Shown here piece by piece: positions 28,704 to 41,322 of a DNA stretch of 64,000 nt (its first letter is position 1; every line of letters begins with the position of its first letter). The position numbers and the translations under genes are program-made. The notes beneath the pieces were generated by a model. It had not been told where the DNA came from. It saw only the letters and a program-made list of their open reading frames with translations, and did not search any database. The stretch covers positions 50,001 through 114,000 of the forward strand of contig JAAOOA010000188.1 in the NCBI GenBank assembly GCA_012861695.1, given 5' to 3'. The DNA comes from Trematomus loennbergii. Lineage: Eukaryota; Chordata; Actinopteri; Perciformes; Nototheniidae.

Positions 28704-29699
28704 GTAACATCTTCCTCCTCTTCCTCTTCCCTGCTGGTTGTAAAAGCTCCTCATCTGGTTACTGAGTGTGTTTGTGTGTGTGTGTGTGTGTATAACACTA
28801 ATATGCTGTGTGTGTGTGGTGTGTGTTTTGCTGTATTTGCTGGGGCTTGGTCAGATATTCAGCACACCAATTTCACAACCAAGATACCGGATGCAAAATG
28901 TCTATTTCCTGCAGGGCTGTTGTTGTGCAAGGTGTTTCTGTTAATTTAGATTACACACACACACACACACACCAACAATTTTAGACTGGATTTAAAAAGA
29001 ATGTCAGCAGAGCAACATAAAGCCATGAGTTCAGTAAATAAGGTTAAACTGCTCTGGACGTGGACAAAGTTAAAAGAGACAAGCCAGCAGATGTCAGAGG
29101 CATTTTGGGACAGAGAGGAGTAACGCAATCTGGCGCTGAGACATAGAAACTGTTGCACAGATTCTAAAACCAGTTTGTTATTGTGGGTTTCTTTATTTAG
29201 GCTGAAACTCAGTGACAGCAAACCACAGCAGCTGCAAGACAGAGACGTTTAACTCTGTGAAGGACTTTGAATGATCAAATCATGCATAAGGGTGATTAGA
29301 TCATTCACTTTCTGGATGTTCAGTTGTTCAGAGCTCCGTTTACTCATCATTTCTGACTGTAATGTATACTTAAGAGGGCATTCCTTCCGCTTTCTGTCCC
29401 TGTTTGGCTTTGAAAATATGAAGGATTTCACATTTTTGATGATATTGTATTTATATAGGTGCATTTTTCTGATTATACTTGCAAACATTTACCAAAGTAA
29501 TGCAGGGTTTTAACCTTTAATGGAATATTTCTACGGTGTGGAATAAGTACTTTTACTTATGTAAAAGATCTGAATACTTCCTCCATCACTGCACCCAAAG
29601 CATTTCTAAATGTATGCAGAAACACAATTTCCTCTTCTCTATTTTTTACTTGATTACCACTGTTAAATAGCTCCATGTGTCCTGCAACACACACTCACA

Positions 29700-29735
<36 letters not shown>

Positions 29736-29852
29736 GAGTGTCTATGTTAGTGTAGCGCCCCCATGTGGTGATGTGAGGACCTGCAGGCTGATATGACTTC
29801 AGTTTCTTGTTGACGCATTTCATTACATCACTCGCCTCCTGGAAGTACCCAG

Positions 29853-29853
<1 letters not shown>
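28704..29853. other. Intron with short microsatellites
   Basis: TG at 28768-28825, CA at 28954-28971 and 29694-29732. No exon or complete element recognised. Confidence 0.5.
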
Positions 29854-29929
<76 letters not shown>

Positions 29930-29945
29930 TGTGTGGTGTGTGGTG

Positions 29946-30037
<92 letters not shown>

Positions 30038-30052
30038 TGTGTGTGGTGTGGG

Positions 30053-30094
<42 letters not shown>

Positions 30095-30119
30095 ACTCTG
30101 AGTGTGTGTGTGTGTGTGT

Positions 30120-30182
<63 letters not shown>

Positions 30183-30268
30183 TGTGTGTGTGGTGTGTGT
30201 GTGTGTGTGTGTGGTGTGTGTGTGTGTGTGTGTGTGACTCTGTGTGTGTGTGTGTGTGTGTGTGTGGG

Positions 30269-30331
<63 letters not shown>

Positions 30332-30361
30332 ACTCTGAGTGTGTGTGTGTGTATGCGTGGG

Positions 30362-30414
<53 letters not shown>

Positions 30415-30460
30415 CTCTGTGTGTGTGTGTGTGACTCTGAGTGTGTGTGTGTGTGACTCT

Positions 30461-30516
<56 letters not shown>

Positions 30517-30553
30517 TGTGGTGTGTGTGTGTGGGTGTGTGTGTGTGTGTGTG
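29854..30553. repeat. (GT)n block with gggactctg interruptions
   Basis: About 700 bp of GT punctuated by ggactctgtgtg or gactctgagtg every 40-90 bp, a compound minisatellite/microsatellite. It ends about 25 bp before the next acceptor. Confidence 0.97.
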
Positions 30554-30579
30554 TTGCTGACCTGTGTGTCTTATTTCAG

Positions 30580-30648
30580 AAAGAGTCCCCCAACACCTCC
30601 AGACAGTCCCCTGCAAACGGCCACTCCAGCATTAACAGTTCTATCTTG
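30580..30648 (+). CDS. cask: CASK exon: alternatively spliced 23-residue PDZ-SH3 linker
   Basis: A 69-nt exon, acceptor tcttatttcag, donor ttg|gtaagg. It encodes [20 protein letters not shown] then SIL, phase 0. It matches the human linker [20 protein letters not shown](SVS), a segment that some human isoforms omit; the 23-residue length is preserved. The donor gtaagg is strong. Skipping would keep the frame. Confidence 0.94.
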
Positions 30649-32594
30649 GTAAGGACCCCCATCCCACCTCCAGAGAGAAAACACAAAAACAGAACCAAAT
30701 CCTTTTCTCCCCCTGTGACTGTGTATTAGGGCTGTTGTAGGTCAAAAAAAAAAAAAATGCATTTTAGAGCTGTGTGACTGGTTATACTATGAGAAAAAAC
30801 TTTAAAAAAAATTAAAGTCATACATGTACATGACATTTTTTTTAAATGTACTAGAAAAAAACGTATATATTCTAAGAGATTAATGTACATGAAAAATATG
30901 TACAAATATAAGAGAATATAGCTGGAGTATCTTTTTGTGGTAATTTTACTTGGAAAAATCGTACAAATTGGAAATGTCTCTGAGATTACGTGGTAAACGT
31001 ACGCTTTAAAAATAATCACAAATTGATGTGAAAAAATGTGGATTTACTTAAAGATTTAAGTTGGAAATCTACAAAAAGCAAGAATGGAAATTTACAAATA
31101 AAATTTCATTTTTTTTCCTCTTATAATTTTGTGATTTTTCCACAAATAATTTTTTTATTACCCTGTACATTTACGACTTAAATCACGGATAAAAATTGTT
31201 TTTTCTCAGAATATTACCCACCTCTACCAGCTATGTATTTGTATATTTATTTACGTACAATCACCCTAGTACAAAGTCATACATCTGTCCCGCTGATGTG
31301 TCACGATATTTCATATGTCCCTATCTCTCCGTTATATAATAGGTCGTGTTTTTATCTGTTGAAATATGACTTGTGATCGTTACATTAGCATTACGCAGGT
31401 CGTACCGTATCCCCCGAGTCTTTCTCTACGCCTATGTTTGAGCTGAATGTGTCCGATATCTCAGTTCATAAATTGGTGTGCACATGAAGCCTGCTGTGTG
31501 CTGTTAGCCACATGCTAACACACACAGACACAGGCACACACTCCGGCCCCCTGCTGTGCCTCACACTGATCCTGCACCTCTCAGAGACTCAGAAGCTGCT
31601 TCTCTTGCTCTGTGCTTGCTCCAGATCTGCTTCAACAGGAGAGAATCACCCTGAACGCTTTTACACTTCTCTTGCTCTTGTTGTTTTTTTTGCAATAGCA
31701 GAAGCTGGTACTATGGAAGCCCTGAGAAGCAACTAGAATGCAAAACATTTTCTGGATCATATTTTTCCAAGTCTGATCTTTAAGATAAGATAAGAGGTAC
31801 TTTATTGATCCCAATTTGGGAAATGTTTGCGTTGCAGCAGCATAAAAAACAACAAAACAAAACAAGGTATTGCACATTAGTAGAAATGAAAAGTAGAAAT
31901 AAACAATTCAAGAATTTTAACATCTCAAAATAGAAATAAAAAAGCATTAAAAAGTAGAGAATATACAGTAGGCCTTGAAGATAAAAAAATCTGTAAACTC
32001 TGACAATAAAACACTATTGAAGGGCTTTAGACACGATATGAAGCAGGATATTATTTACATTGAGTAGAGTTTACTATAGGCTCGTGAGCTGTAAATGGAT
32101 GTGTAAATAAATAGTGTCACTTATTGACACTGCTGACATGTTGGCTCATTAGGATATATTATTACATCTAGTGCACGTGTTAAATACTAAAAGCATTCAT
32201 GTTTTTCCTCCAGGTTAGTTTCTCTATGCTCTCTGAACACAAGGTACTGTACATATGGTCTGTGAACAAGTGATGCAGCATTATGCTATGTTTAATCTGC
32301 CGTTAGCATTGTGCTAAGGGATGCCAATCAGTATTACTGCAACAAACGCTAATATTGACTTTCTTTCACCACACAGATGAAACATGATTAGGATTATCCT
32401 GGCAAAGCTTTTTAATCTTAAACACAGACTTGGAAAAAGAATCCAGAGAATGTATTTTCCCCACTTGCTTCTCAGGACTTCTGTATAAACTGCAGTTGAA
32501 TGTGCATGCATGGTTTCTCAGAATGATGTCTGAATTGTTGTGTATTAAGCTGTGTCTTTAACCTGTCTCTCTGTCATCGATGGTTTCCTCCACG
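30649..32594. other. Intron with an inverted retroposon tail
   Basis: The tail at 31786-31930 (aggtactttattgatcccaa ... gcgttgcagcagc) is the inverse of the fragments at 930-1085 and 36130-36270. The rest is very AT-rich. Confidence 0.55.
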
Positions 32595-32630
32595 GATCTT
32601 CCGTCCACCATCACGCCCAAAGGTCGACAG
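32595..32630 (+). CDS. cask: CASK exon: 12-residue linker DLPSTITPKGRQ (acceptor AG lost)
   Basis: A 36-nt exon encoding DLPSTITPKGRQ, matching the human DLPSTTQPKGRQ segment, with donor cag|gtgaat. The acceptor should read ctccacag|gatctt but the window has ctccacg|gatctt, so the AG is missing by one base. Either the base was lost in sequencing/assembly, or this exon cannot be spliced normally here. Small size and phase 0 on both sides make it a skippable cassette. Confidence 0.88.
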
Positions 32631-33594
32631 GTGAATAACACTCATAGCTCCTTTAATATCCCTCCATTTAGACATTAATACGTGTTTATTATCCTTAACC
32701 CTCTCTGTTCACTAAACGCATCAGTAATACTTAGATTCATTTACCACAATGTATGATGGTGTAAAAGGGCCATAGTAGGTCAAAATAAATGCATTTACAG
32801 AGCCTGGGAACGGGGGTTATAGTCACAGAAAAAATCTGAATTGACCAGATTTAAGATTTTTATTTACTAAGAAAAATGCACACATTTATAAATAAAAACT
32901 TCAGATTAAAATGGTTTATTTACAAGAAAAATAATCTTACAAATGGAAAAGAAAGTAGTTTGAATATCCTGGTTTTATATGGTAATTAACTAAGAAAAAA
33001 TCTTATACATTTGACATTTCTATGAGATTAAGGGGGAACAAATTGCATATTTACGAGAAAAATAAGTGGAATACACTCAGACCTTAAATAAGTAAATCTG
33101 CAATAATTTATTTGACAAATGACCCAAAAAGAATTACAAGAAGGTAACATTCATAACATTTAGGAGCTCTTCTTCTTACAATAATATTAACATTATACCA
33201 TAATCAAAATGAGTGACCCTTATGCTTAAACTTCCTTCATTTATATCTGTATGTGTGTTATACGGCACAGGCATTGTTTAACCCTGCAGAGTCCCCCATC
33301 CCCCAAACTGATCCCCAGTCAGATAAAAAATCACTAAACATGTGTGTCCTCCATAACTGTCATCCCATCACCATGTCTTAATGTGTGTGTGAACCCTCCT
33401 CTCCCACGTAGCATTCATTTCCTATGAGATTAAATGTCATTACTCCCCTAAAATCACTCTTTTAATGTGGCATTAATGACATTTTACCAGCAGCAGAGGG
33501 CAGTAGAGTCCAACAAAGCCTCTCACTACACAAGCCTGCAGAGTTAGATTTGAACAAGTGTCTAAATGAGACAACGAAACATCGTCACGCCCAA
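32631..33594. other. Intron, no feature
   Basis: AT-rich sequence. agggccatagtaggtcaaaa at 32767 resembles agggctgttgtaggtcaaaa at 30728, so both may be the edge of one dispersed repeat. Confidence 0.45.
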
Positions 33595-34725
33595 CTTAGC
33601 CACCTTTAGCTTAGCGGTGGTGACGTGAAGTCATGTGACCGTGCTGTAGTTCCTTTATAGCCCAACATTAGCTCCTTTAGCTTAGCGGTGGTGACGTGAA
33701 GTCATGTGACCGTGCTGTAGTTCCTTTATAGCCCAACATTAGCCTCCTTTAGCTTAGCGGTGGTGACGTGAAGTCATGTGACCGTGCTGTAGTTCCTTTA
33801 TAGCCCAACATTAGCCTCCTTTAGCTTAGCGGTGGTGACGTGAAGTCATGTGACCGTGCTGTAGTTCCTTTATAGCCCAACATTAGCCGCCTTTAGCTTA
33901 GCGGTGGTGACGTGAAGTCATGTGACCGTGCTGTAGTCCTTTATAGCCCAACATTAGCCTCCTTTAGCTTAGCGGTGGTGACGTGAAGTCATGTGACCGT
34001 GCTGTAGTTCCTTTATAGCCCAACATTAGCTTCCTTTAGCTTAGCGGTGGTGACGTGAAGTCATGTGACCGTGCTGTAGTTCCTTTATAGCCCAACATTA
34101 GCCACCTTTAGCTTAGCGGTGGTGATGTGAAGTCATGTGACCGTGCTGTAGTTCCTTTATAGCCCAACATTAGCCACCTTTAGCTTAGCGGTGGTGAGGT
34201 GAAGTCATGTGACCGTGCTGTAGTTCCTTTATAGCCCAACATTAGCCACCTTTAGCTTAGCCGTGGTGACGTGAAGTCATGTGACCGTGCTGTAGTAACT
34301 TTATAGCCCAACATTAGCCACCTTTAGCTTAGCGGTGGTGATGTGAAGTCATGTGACCGTGCTGTAGTTCCTTTATAGCCCAACATTAGCCACCTTTAGC
34401 TTAGCGGTGGTGACGTGAAGTCATGTGACCGTGCTGTAGTTCCTTTATAGCCCAATATTAGCCTCCTTTAGCTTAGCGGTGGTGACGTGAAGTCATGTGA
34501 CCGTGCTGTAGTTCCTTTATAGCCCACATAAGCCTCCTTTAGCTTAGCGGTGGTGACGTGAAGTCATGTGACCGTGCTGTAGTTCCTTTATAGCCCAACA
34601 TTAGCCTCCTTTAGCTTAGCGGTGGTGACGTGAAGTCATGTGACGTGCTGTAGTTCCTTTATAGCCCAACATTAGCCTCCTTTAGCTTAGCGGTGGTGAC
34701 GTGAAGTCATGTGACCGTGCCTTAT
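33595..34725 (+). repeat. 71-72-bp satellite (about 15 units) rich in TGACGT and TCATGTGA
   Basis: Unit cctttagcttagcggtggtg followed by acgtgaagtcatgtgaccgt and gctgtagttcctttatagcc caacattag, period 71-72 bp. Copies differ by few bases. Each holds gtgacgtgaagtcatgtgac, with a TGACGT half-CRE and a near-palindromic GTCATGTGAC E/M-box word. Confidence 0.96.
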
Positions 34726-35019
34726 AGCCTAACCAAATTAGTAGTATAAGTAATAAGTATTATAAAAGTTAGAAGAAAGATGGAAAGAGGAAGATGCTGC
34801 CTTCAGGGTCACTAGAAAAAATACGTCATCAATGCACCTGCACTGTATTTAAACGGCTCTTAATTGCTACCACTTCCGGTCATTTCACTAATCGACCACA
34901 AGTATTAACAAAGTGTAAAAAAGTACTTCCTCCCTCGTTCTCCTGTCTCCCACCATCACACCCCTCAGCCCCGATACTGCTGTTTACTGCATGATATATG
35001 TGATGCTTTCAAATCCTAG

Positions 35020-35061
35020 ATTGTATCCAGACCTCCAATCAAGGAGAAATTGTCTGTGAAG
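35020..35061 (+). CDS. Candidate CASK cassette exon, 14 residues
   Basis: A 42-nt segment between ttcaaatcctag and gtaagag encodes IVSRPPIKEKLSVK, open and phase 0 on both sides, exactly where the chain passes from PKGRQ to IYVRAQFEY. Including it would add 14 residues between the linker and SH3 without a frame change. I do not recall this segment from human CASK, and the polypyrimidine tract is weak, so it could be chance. Confidence 0.35.
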
Positions 35062-35253
35062 GTAAGAGACAGCCCCTCCCAACTCCCTGTAAGAAAATGA
35101 CCAACACTTCCACCAGTTTACTCACAGATTATGAATAAAACAGGAGGATATTAAAGTAGTTTTGGACTCGTAAACAATGCCTGGCCGTAATCACCCGAGT
35201 TTCGAGAGGCTCATTAATCTCTGGAGAAAACCTCTCCCTGGAAACAGAAACCC

Positions 35254-35643
35254 AGGGTGTTTCTCAATCGCGAGTACGCTTGGTTGGTAGCACATGTCTT
35301 CCGAGTCACTTCCTTCAGAAGCTAGGCAAGAATCCTTCCTGGCATTTGGAAAAACAGGGGAACAGGCTAGCAAGTGTGCAGGTGTGCGTCATATGAGAGG
35401 CCCCGCCGTTACAATTTCCGCCACAGATTTGGGGAAATTGGTCCGTGCGCAAAGCATTGTGGGGATTTTAAGGACGCGAAGTCTACACATGTGCAGCCTC
35501 ATTTCCCCCAAACCAAGGACGCGGCCTCGGTGGAATTCCAAGTAAGCTGGACATTGGAACTGTCCTGCTGCGCCACTTGATGACGTAGCATCCTTGAAAT
35601 ATTGGCTTGGAAGCCAGTTTCCTCGAGATTGAGAAACAGCCCC
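35254..35643. mobile_element. MITE with terminal inverted repeats gggtgtttctcaatc
   Basis: Left agggtgtttctcaatcgcga, right cctcgagattgagaaacagc, inverted to each other, about 390 bp apart, with a GC-richer interior (gaagctaggcaag, ggacgcgaag). The target duplication is unclear, so the superfamily is not assigned. Confidence 0.65.
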
Positions 35644-36035
35644 AGAGAGAGAGAGCTGCTCGTTACTACCTTTATATATTCAGTGTATGATCACTACACT
35701 TCTACCTGATGTGCAAAAGTACACTATCTAACCACTGTAGCCACATTAAAGCCATTTAAAGGGGGAAAGATGAAAAATCAGAAAAGCGATTTATTTATTT
35801 GTGTTTTTGGATTAAAACAAACAAATAAAACTCAGGAATTCTCTAGAAACGCACATGCATGAAACAAAAACACGCTAAAATCAAAATGCTTATGATGATG
35901 GACTGTGGGTTAAAAACTCAAAATGTACAAGGAAAAAACGTGGATATTCAATGAGAATCTATTGGTTAATTAACATGAAAAACGTAAGAATTTCATGTAC
36001 AGATTGTATTTTTGTATTTGTCATGTTGGGCCTTA

Positions 36036-36440
36036 TAAATGACATTTCTGATTGTTTGCCCGTATCGTAGAATCCCAGAAACCCAACCCTACACGTGCAC
36101 TTTTCTTTTTGGTATCTCAACTTGTATATTTTCAACTTTTTTAATGCTATTTTATTTCTATTTTAAGATGTTTAAATGTTAGAATTGTTTATTTCTACTA
36201 TTTAAATGTCTACTTATGTGTTTTTGATGCAGCTGCAATGCAAACATTTCCCAAATTAGGATCAATGAAGAGCATTATCTTTTATTTAATCTACAATAGC
36301 CCTTATTCATCATCTTACCCTTCTTTCTGTCTGTCAAATGTCTCTTTCTTTCACCTTCTCGATACCTTCATTGAGTCGACACACTTATTTTTGGTCATAT
36401 GGATTATTATATGGTCTTTTTATTATGTTATGTAATCAAT
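36036..36440. repeat. Diverged duplicate of the sequence before the SH3 exon, plus retroposon tail
   Basis: cccagaaacccaaccctaca with cgtgcacttttct at 36073-36105 matches cccagaaacccaaccctcca with cgtgcacttttct at 37274-37306, which is the acceptor tract of the SH3 exon. ttattcatcatcttaccctt at 36303 likewise matches 37163. The upstream copy has no cccag acceptor and no exon. The piece 36130-36270 is also the retroposon tail of 930-1085. Confidence 0.7.
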
Positions 36441-36559
36441 ACACCCGATATCTATTGAACATCTGTCCATCTGATCTAGTATTCTCTTATTAACCTCAGA
36501 GAATATCAGTTATTTATCCTACATTTTTACTTTCATTAACGTACAACTTCATAATGTCA

Positions 36560-37075
36560 GAGAATATTCAAGTATTTTATGAGTTTTTTTCCAAGTAATT
36601 TATGAGTTTTTTTCCACGTAATTTATGAGTTTTTTTCCACGTAATTTATGAGTTTTTTTCCACGTATTTATGAGTTTTTTTCCACGTATTTATGAGGTTT
36701 TTCCACGTATTTATGAGTTTTTTTCCACGTAATTTATGAGTTTTTTTCCACGTAATTTATGAGTTTTTTTCCACGTAATTTATGAGTTTTTTTCCACGTA
36801 ATTTATGAGTTTTTTTCCACTTAATTTATGAGTTTTTTTCCACGTAATTTATGAGTTTTTTTCCAGTAATTTATGAGTTTTTTTCCAAGTAATTTATAGT
36901 TTTTTTCCACGTAATTTATTAGTTTTTTTCCACGTAATTTATTAGTTTTTTTCCACGTAATTTATGAGTTTTTTTCCAAGTAATTTATGAGTTTTTTTCC
37001 AAGTAATTTATAGTTTTTTTTCCACTTAATTTATGAGTTTTTTTTCCACGTAATTTATGAGTTTTTTTCCACTGA
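36560..37075. repeat. 23-bp minisatellite tttatgagtttttttccacg (about 22 units)
   Basis: Period 23 bp, some units short by 2-3 bp, T7-8 runs in every unit. It lies about 240 bp before the SH3 exon acceptor. Confidence 0.95.
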
Positions 37076-37313
37076 TAGATGTGTGTGCTGTATTTTTCTA
37101 CTTTTTGAATGCTGTTTTTATTTTGAGACCTTTACATTTTAGAATTGTTTATTTGTATTCCTTATTCATCATCTTACCTATCTTTCTGTCTGTTAAATGT
37201 TTCGTTCTTTCACCTTCTCACTTACTTTTTGTGATTGTGATTGTATTTGTGATTGTTTGCCCATATCGTAGAGTCCCAGAAACCCAACCCTCCACGTGCA
37301 CTTTTCTCCCCAG

Positions 37314-37510
37314 ATCTACGTGCGCGCTCAGTTTGAGTACGAGCCGTCCAAAGACGAGCTGATCCCGTGTAAAGAGGCGGGAGTTCGCTTCCTGGTGGGC
37401 GACATCATCCAGATCATCTCTAAAGACGACCACAACTGGTGGCAGGGCAAGCTGGAGAACACCAAGAACGCTACAGCAGGACTCATTCCTTCACCTGAGC
37501 TGCAGGCGTG
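37314..37510 (+). CDS. cask: CASK exon: SH3 domain
   Basis: A 197-nt exon, acceptor ttctccccag, donor gcgtg|gtgaga. It encodes [20 protein letters not shown] through [20 protein letters not shown] to IPSPELQA and the first two bases of Trp. ALYDY-type RAQFEY, the WW pair and the SPEL end mark the MAGUK SH3 fold, which packs against the GK domain. Glu is expected in LQEW; here the codon is gcg (Ala), although all copied fragments downstream keep gag where readable. No indels. The frame joins the next exon (TG+G = Trp). Confidence 0.97.
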
Positions 37511-37558
37511 GTGAGAGAGAACACACACACTAACAGAGACACACACACACAACACACA

Positions 37559-37647
<89 letters not shown>

Positions 37648-37736
37648 GAACGCTACAGCAGACTCATTCCTTCACCTGAGCTGCAGGAGTGGTGAGAGGA
37701 CACACACACTAACAGAGACCACACACACACAACACA

Positions 37737-37826
<90 letters not shown>

Positions 37827-37920
37827 ACCACACACACACACACACCAAGAACGCTACAGCAGGACTCATACCTTCGCCTGAGCTGCAGGATGGTGAGAGA
37901 GGACACCACACACTAACAGA

Positions 37921-37958
<38 letters not shown>

Positions 37959-38015
37959 ACCACATACACACACACCACACACAACACACAAACACACACA
38001 CACACACACACACAC

Positions 38016-38063
<48 letters not shown>

Positions 38064-38143
38064 AAGAACGCTACAGCAGGACTCATTCCTTCACCTGAGC
38101 TGCAGGAGTGGTGAGAGGACACACACACTAACAGAGACACACA

Positions 38144-38174
<31 letters not shown>

Positions 38175-38249
38175 CAAGAACGCTACAGCAAGGACTCATA
38201 CCTTCGCCTGAGCTGCAGGAGTGGTGAGAGAGGACACACACACTAACAG

Positions 38250-38298
<49 letters not shown>

Positions 38299-38382
38299 AC
38301 ACACACACCAAGAACGCTACAGCAGGACTCATACCTTTGCCTGAGCTGCAGGAGTGGTGAGAGGACACACACAATAACAGAG

Positions 38383-38430
<48 letters not shown>

Positions 38431-38700
38431 CACACACACACACAGACGACAGAGAGAAACACCAAGAATGCTACAGCGGACTCATTCCTTCGCCTGAGCT
38501 GCAGGAGTGATGAGAGGACACACACAATACAGAGGCACACACACAGAGACAGAGAGACACACACTAACAGAGACATACATACTCACATTCCCACACACAC
38601 ACTCTATCACACAAACGCACACACACACTCACCTTCCCAACACAAACTCACACACACACACTCTCACACAAACACTGACAGACACAAACAAACACACACA
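37511..38700 (+). repeat. CA-repeat block carrying six extra copies of the SH3 exon end and donor
   Basis: Between (CA)n tracts, the string caagaacgctacagcaggac, followed by tcattccttcacctgagctg and caggagtg|gtgaga, recurs at 37645-37692, 37845-37892, 38062-38110, 38174-38222, 38308-38356 and 38462-38509. Each unit equals the last 48 or so bases of the SH3 exon ([16 protein letters not shown]) with the first intron bases, including acacacactaacagagacac. Copies have small indels; the sixth has a broken donor (gtgatgag). From about 38570 the block becomes mixed CA/CTCA repeat. Confidence 0.97.
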
Positions 38701-38779
38701 TTTTTATGGTAATTTTTGGAGATTTTCGTATCTGTATTTAATGTTTTTTTATTTTTACGATTTTAAGCAACCTATTTAA

Positions 38780-39013
<234 letters not shown>

Positions 39014-39022
39014 TAACTTTTA

Positions 39023-39051
39023 CGTGTGTGTTGTGTGTGTGTGTGTGTGTG

Positions 39052-39089
<38 letters not shown>

Positions 39090-39115
39090 TGTGTGTGTGT
39101 GTGTGTGTGTGGTGT

Positions 39116-39158
<43 letters not shown>

Positions 39159-39201
39159 TGTGTTGTTTGTGTGTGTGTGTGTGTGTTGTGTGTGTGTGTG
39201 T

Positions 39202-39248
<47 letters not shown>
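39023..39248. repeat. (GT)n microsatellite
   Basis: About 225 bp with ttg/ggt breaks. Confidence 0.98.
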
Positions 39249-40330
39249 TATTGTATTCTGCTGTTGTAACCCTTCCTGTTCATCTCTCTCTTGCTTGCTC
39301 CTACTGACGGCCTCTCTCATGTAAGTAACAACGGTGACAGCTTCCTCTCTTCTCCTTTATCTATATTATAATGTATTTATAATTAACCCTCGCTGTCACT
39401 GCCGCTGTTTCTCTGTTTTGTTTCTGTTGTGGTTGAACAACAGGAGGCTGGGACAAACTGAAACCAGTAGATCAGTGTGTGTGTGTGTGTGCTTAGAGAT
39501 TGTGTGGACGTGGTTTTCAAATTATATATTTTATTTTGAATCCAAGTTTGGTCAAAAATACACAGAAGCCATTAAAGTAAATATTGCATACAGCTGCGCA
39601 GCCTTTAAACAATTATTCACTACTATATTTACTCAAATATTCTACTTTAATTGAGTATTTCCATTTAATGCTACGTTTTACTTCAACCTTATTACATTTA
39701 AGTGACAAATAATGTTCTTTTCAAACACTATCAATATGTAATTCAGTTTTTAGTAACATTTTAAATAGAAACATGCACAATATGTTGATGTTATACTGTA
39801 TGATGCAGTGCTGTACTTATCATGAAAACAGTATTTATTCTTTATTTAGTTATTCATATATTCAACAGGGAGCGTGCATATTAAGAAATATTCCTTTTAA
39901 AGAGACATTTTAAGAGTCAAGAGGATATTCTTGATCTATATTCCCAATACTTATAATATTAAAAGAAGAAAAAGTTATTAAATCATTAAAAACATGCAAG
40001 ATAGTATTTTAAATTGGGTCCAATTTGACAAAATACAACATTATTTAACATTATAAAGATCCATAACAAGTACTTCTGAGTACATTTATTCTGTAAGATT
40101 TAGGTTTCAGGATTTTATCTGTAAATAAGTATTCTTATACTTTAGCATTTCTACTTTTACTTTAGTAAAGGATCTTCTTTCAAAGCCTCCTGTTGCCCAA
40201 GTGAATTGTGGGTATTGTATTTCACTTGTCAGCACCCGGGGTTATGTTACCGCAGCTGAGAACATAGTGTACGTACATGTGATACACACACACACACACC
40301 ACACACACACACACACACACACCACACACA

Positions 40331-40380
<50 letters not shown>

Positions 40381-40853
40381 CATGTACATATTCTGAAAGT
40401 CAAACCATTAACTTAAATGACAGTTTTTACAGAAATAAAGATAACTAATGTTTACACAGCTTCATAAAGTTTGAATAAATGACTCACCCATGTTTCCTTG
40501 TACCCTTGAATAAAACTGTGTTCTTGTCTGCACATTCAAAAGAATAGAAGATACAAGAATTCAAAGGCTTTTTTGTCATGTGCAAAACCCTAAGACTACA
40601 GCTTAGATTAATCAAATCTGCCTTGGGTCCCTTGAAAGGCGCTATAATAAATGTAATCTATTATTATTATTATTATTAAATCTGAAGTCCCAGGCTCCTC
40701 CTTCAATGCAACATATCATATACTTAAGACTTGCAAAGAAGTATTGAAATAAAATAGTGCAAGAGACAAAATGATGTAGTCAAAATGCAGGAATATATAT
40801 GCATATATATTTCAAATAGAATATGATAACACCTTATGTAACATTACGTTCAC
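39249..40853. other. Intron, mostly AT-rich, one CA block
   Basis: CA block at 40284-40377. AAGTAC-family words near 39620-39660 and 40120-40160. No supported exon. ctcatgtaagtaac at 39316 has a donor look but no partner acceptor I can defend. Confidence 0.5.
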
Positions 40854-41322
40854 TTAAAGGGGACCTATCATGCAAAATGCACTTATGAATATGTGTCCCC
40901 GGTGTTCCAGGGAACTCACCAAGTGTCAGAAAACACAACCCTCTCTATTTTCCTCCATACCCAAATCTCTAAAAAAGGGGCTGCAACGGATCTGATAAAA
41001 ACTGATCCAGATTTGAACACTGTCCTGACGTCAGGACGGTGGCGCTACGGCTATTGGGCCAACTCCACCAATCAGGAGGAGACAGCCACGGCCATTGCCG
41101 TTCGAAAGCGCTGGAGACGATGTAGTACATATGCCAGGCCAGTAGGTGGTGCTGTTCTCACTGAATCTGCCCTTGCTAAAACAGTGCAAATTGAGCAAAA
41201 TGAGGCATGGCTAAAATGCATGATCTGTTTGGTATTTTGAAAGAAAGAAAGTATAAATATGCCTTATATAGGTATGGTCCTACACTATATTATTCAAATA
41301 TAGCATGATAGGTCCACTTTAA
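40854..41322 (+). mobile_element. TTAA MITE family A, copy 3
   Basis: A 469-bp copy with intact TTAA at both ends: ttaaaggggacctatcatgc and gcatgataggtccactttaa. It is the cleanest of the three copies in the window. Confidence 0.92.

Noticed and set aside
29807..30652. Cys/Val and Thr/His polymer ORFs in GT/CA tracts
   Set aside because: Dinucleotide repeats give such frames on both strands in every window location where they occur.
35294..35580. Two 68-83-codon ORFs
   Set aside because: They fall wholly inside a MITE with terminal inverted repeats and overlap each other.
39300..39480. Extra CASK exon between the hook and GK exons
   Set aside because: A donor-like gtaagtaac and an acceptor-like aacaacag exist, but no segment between usable sites stays open in the right phase.
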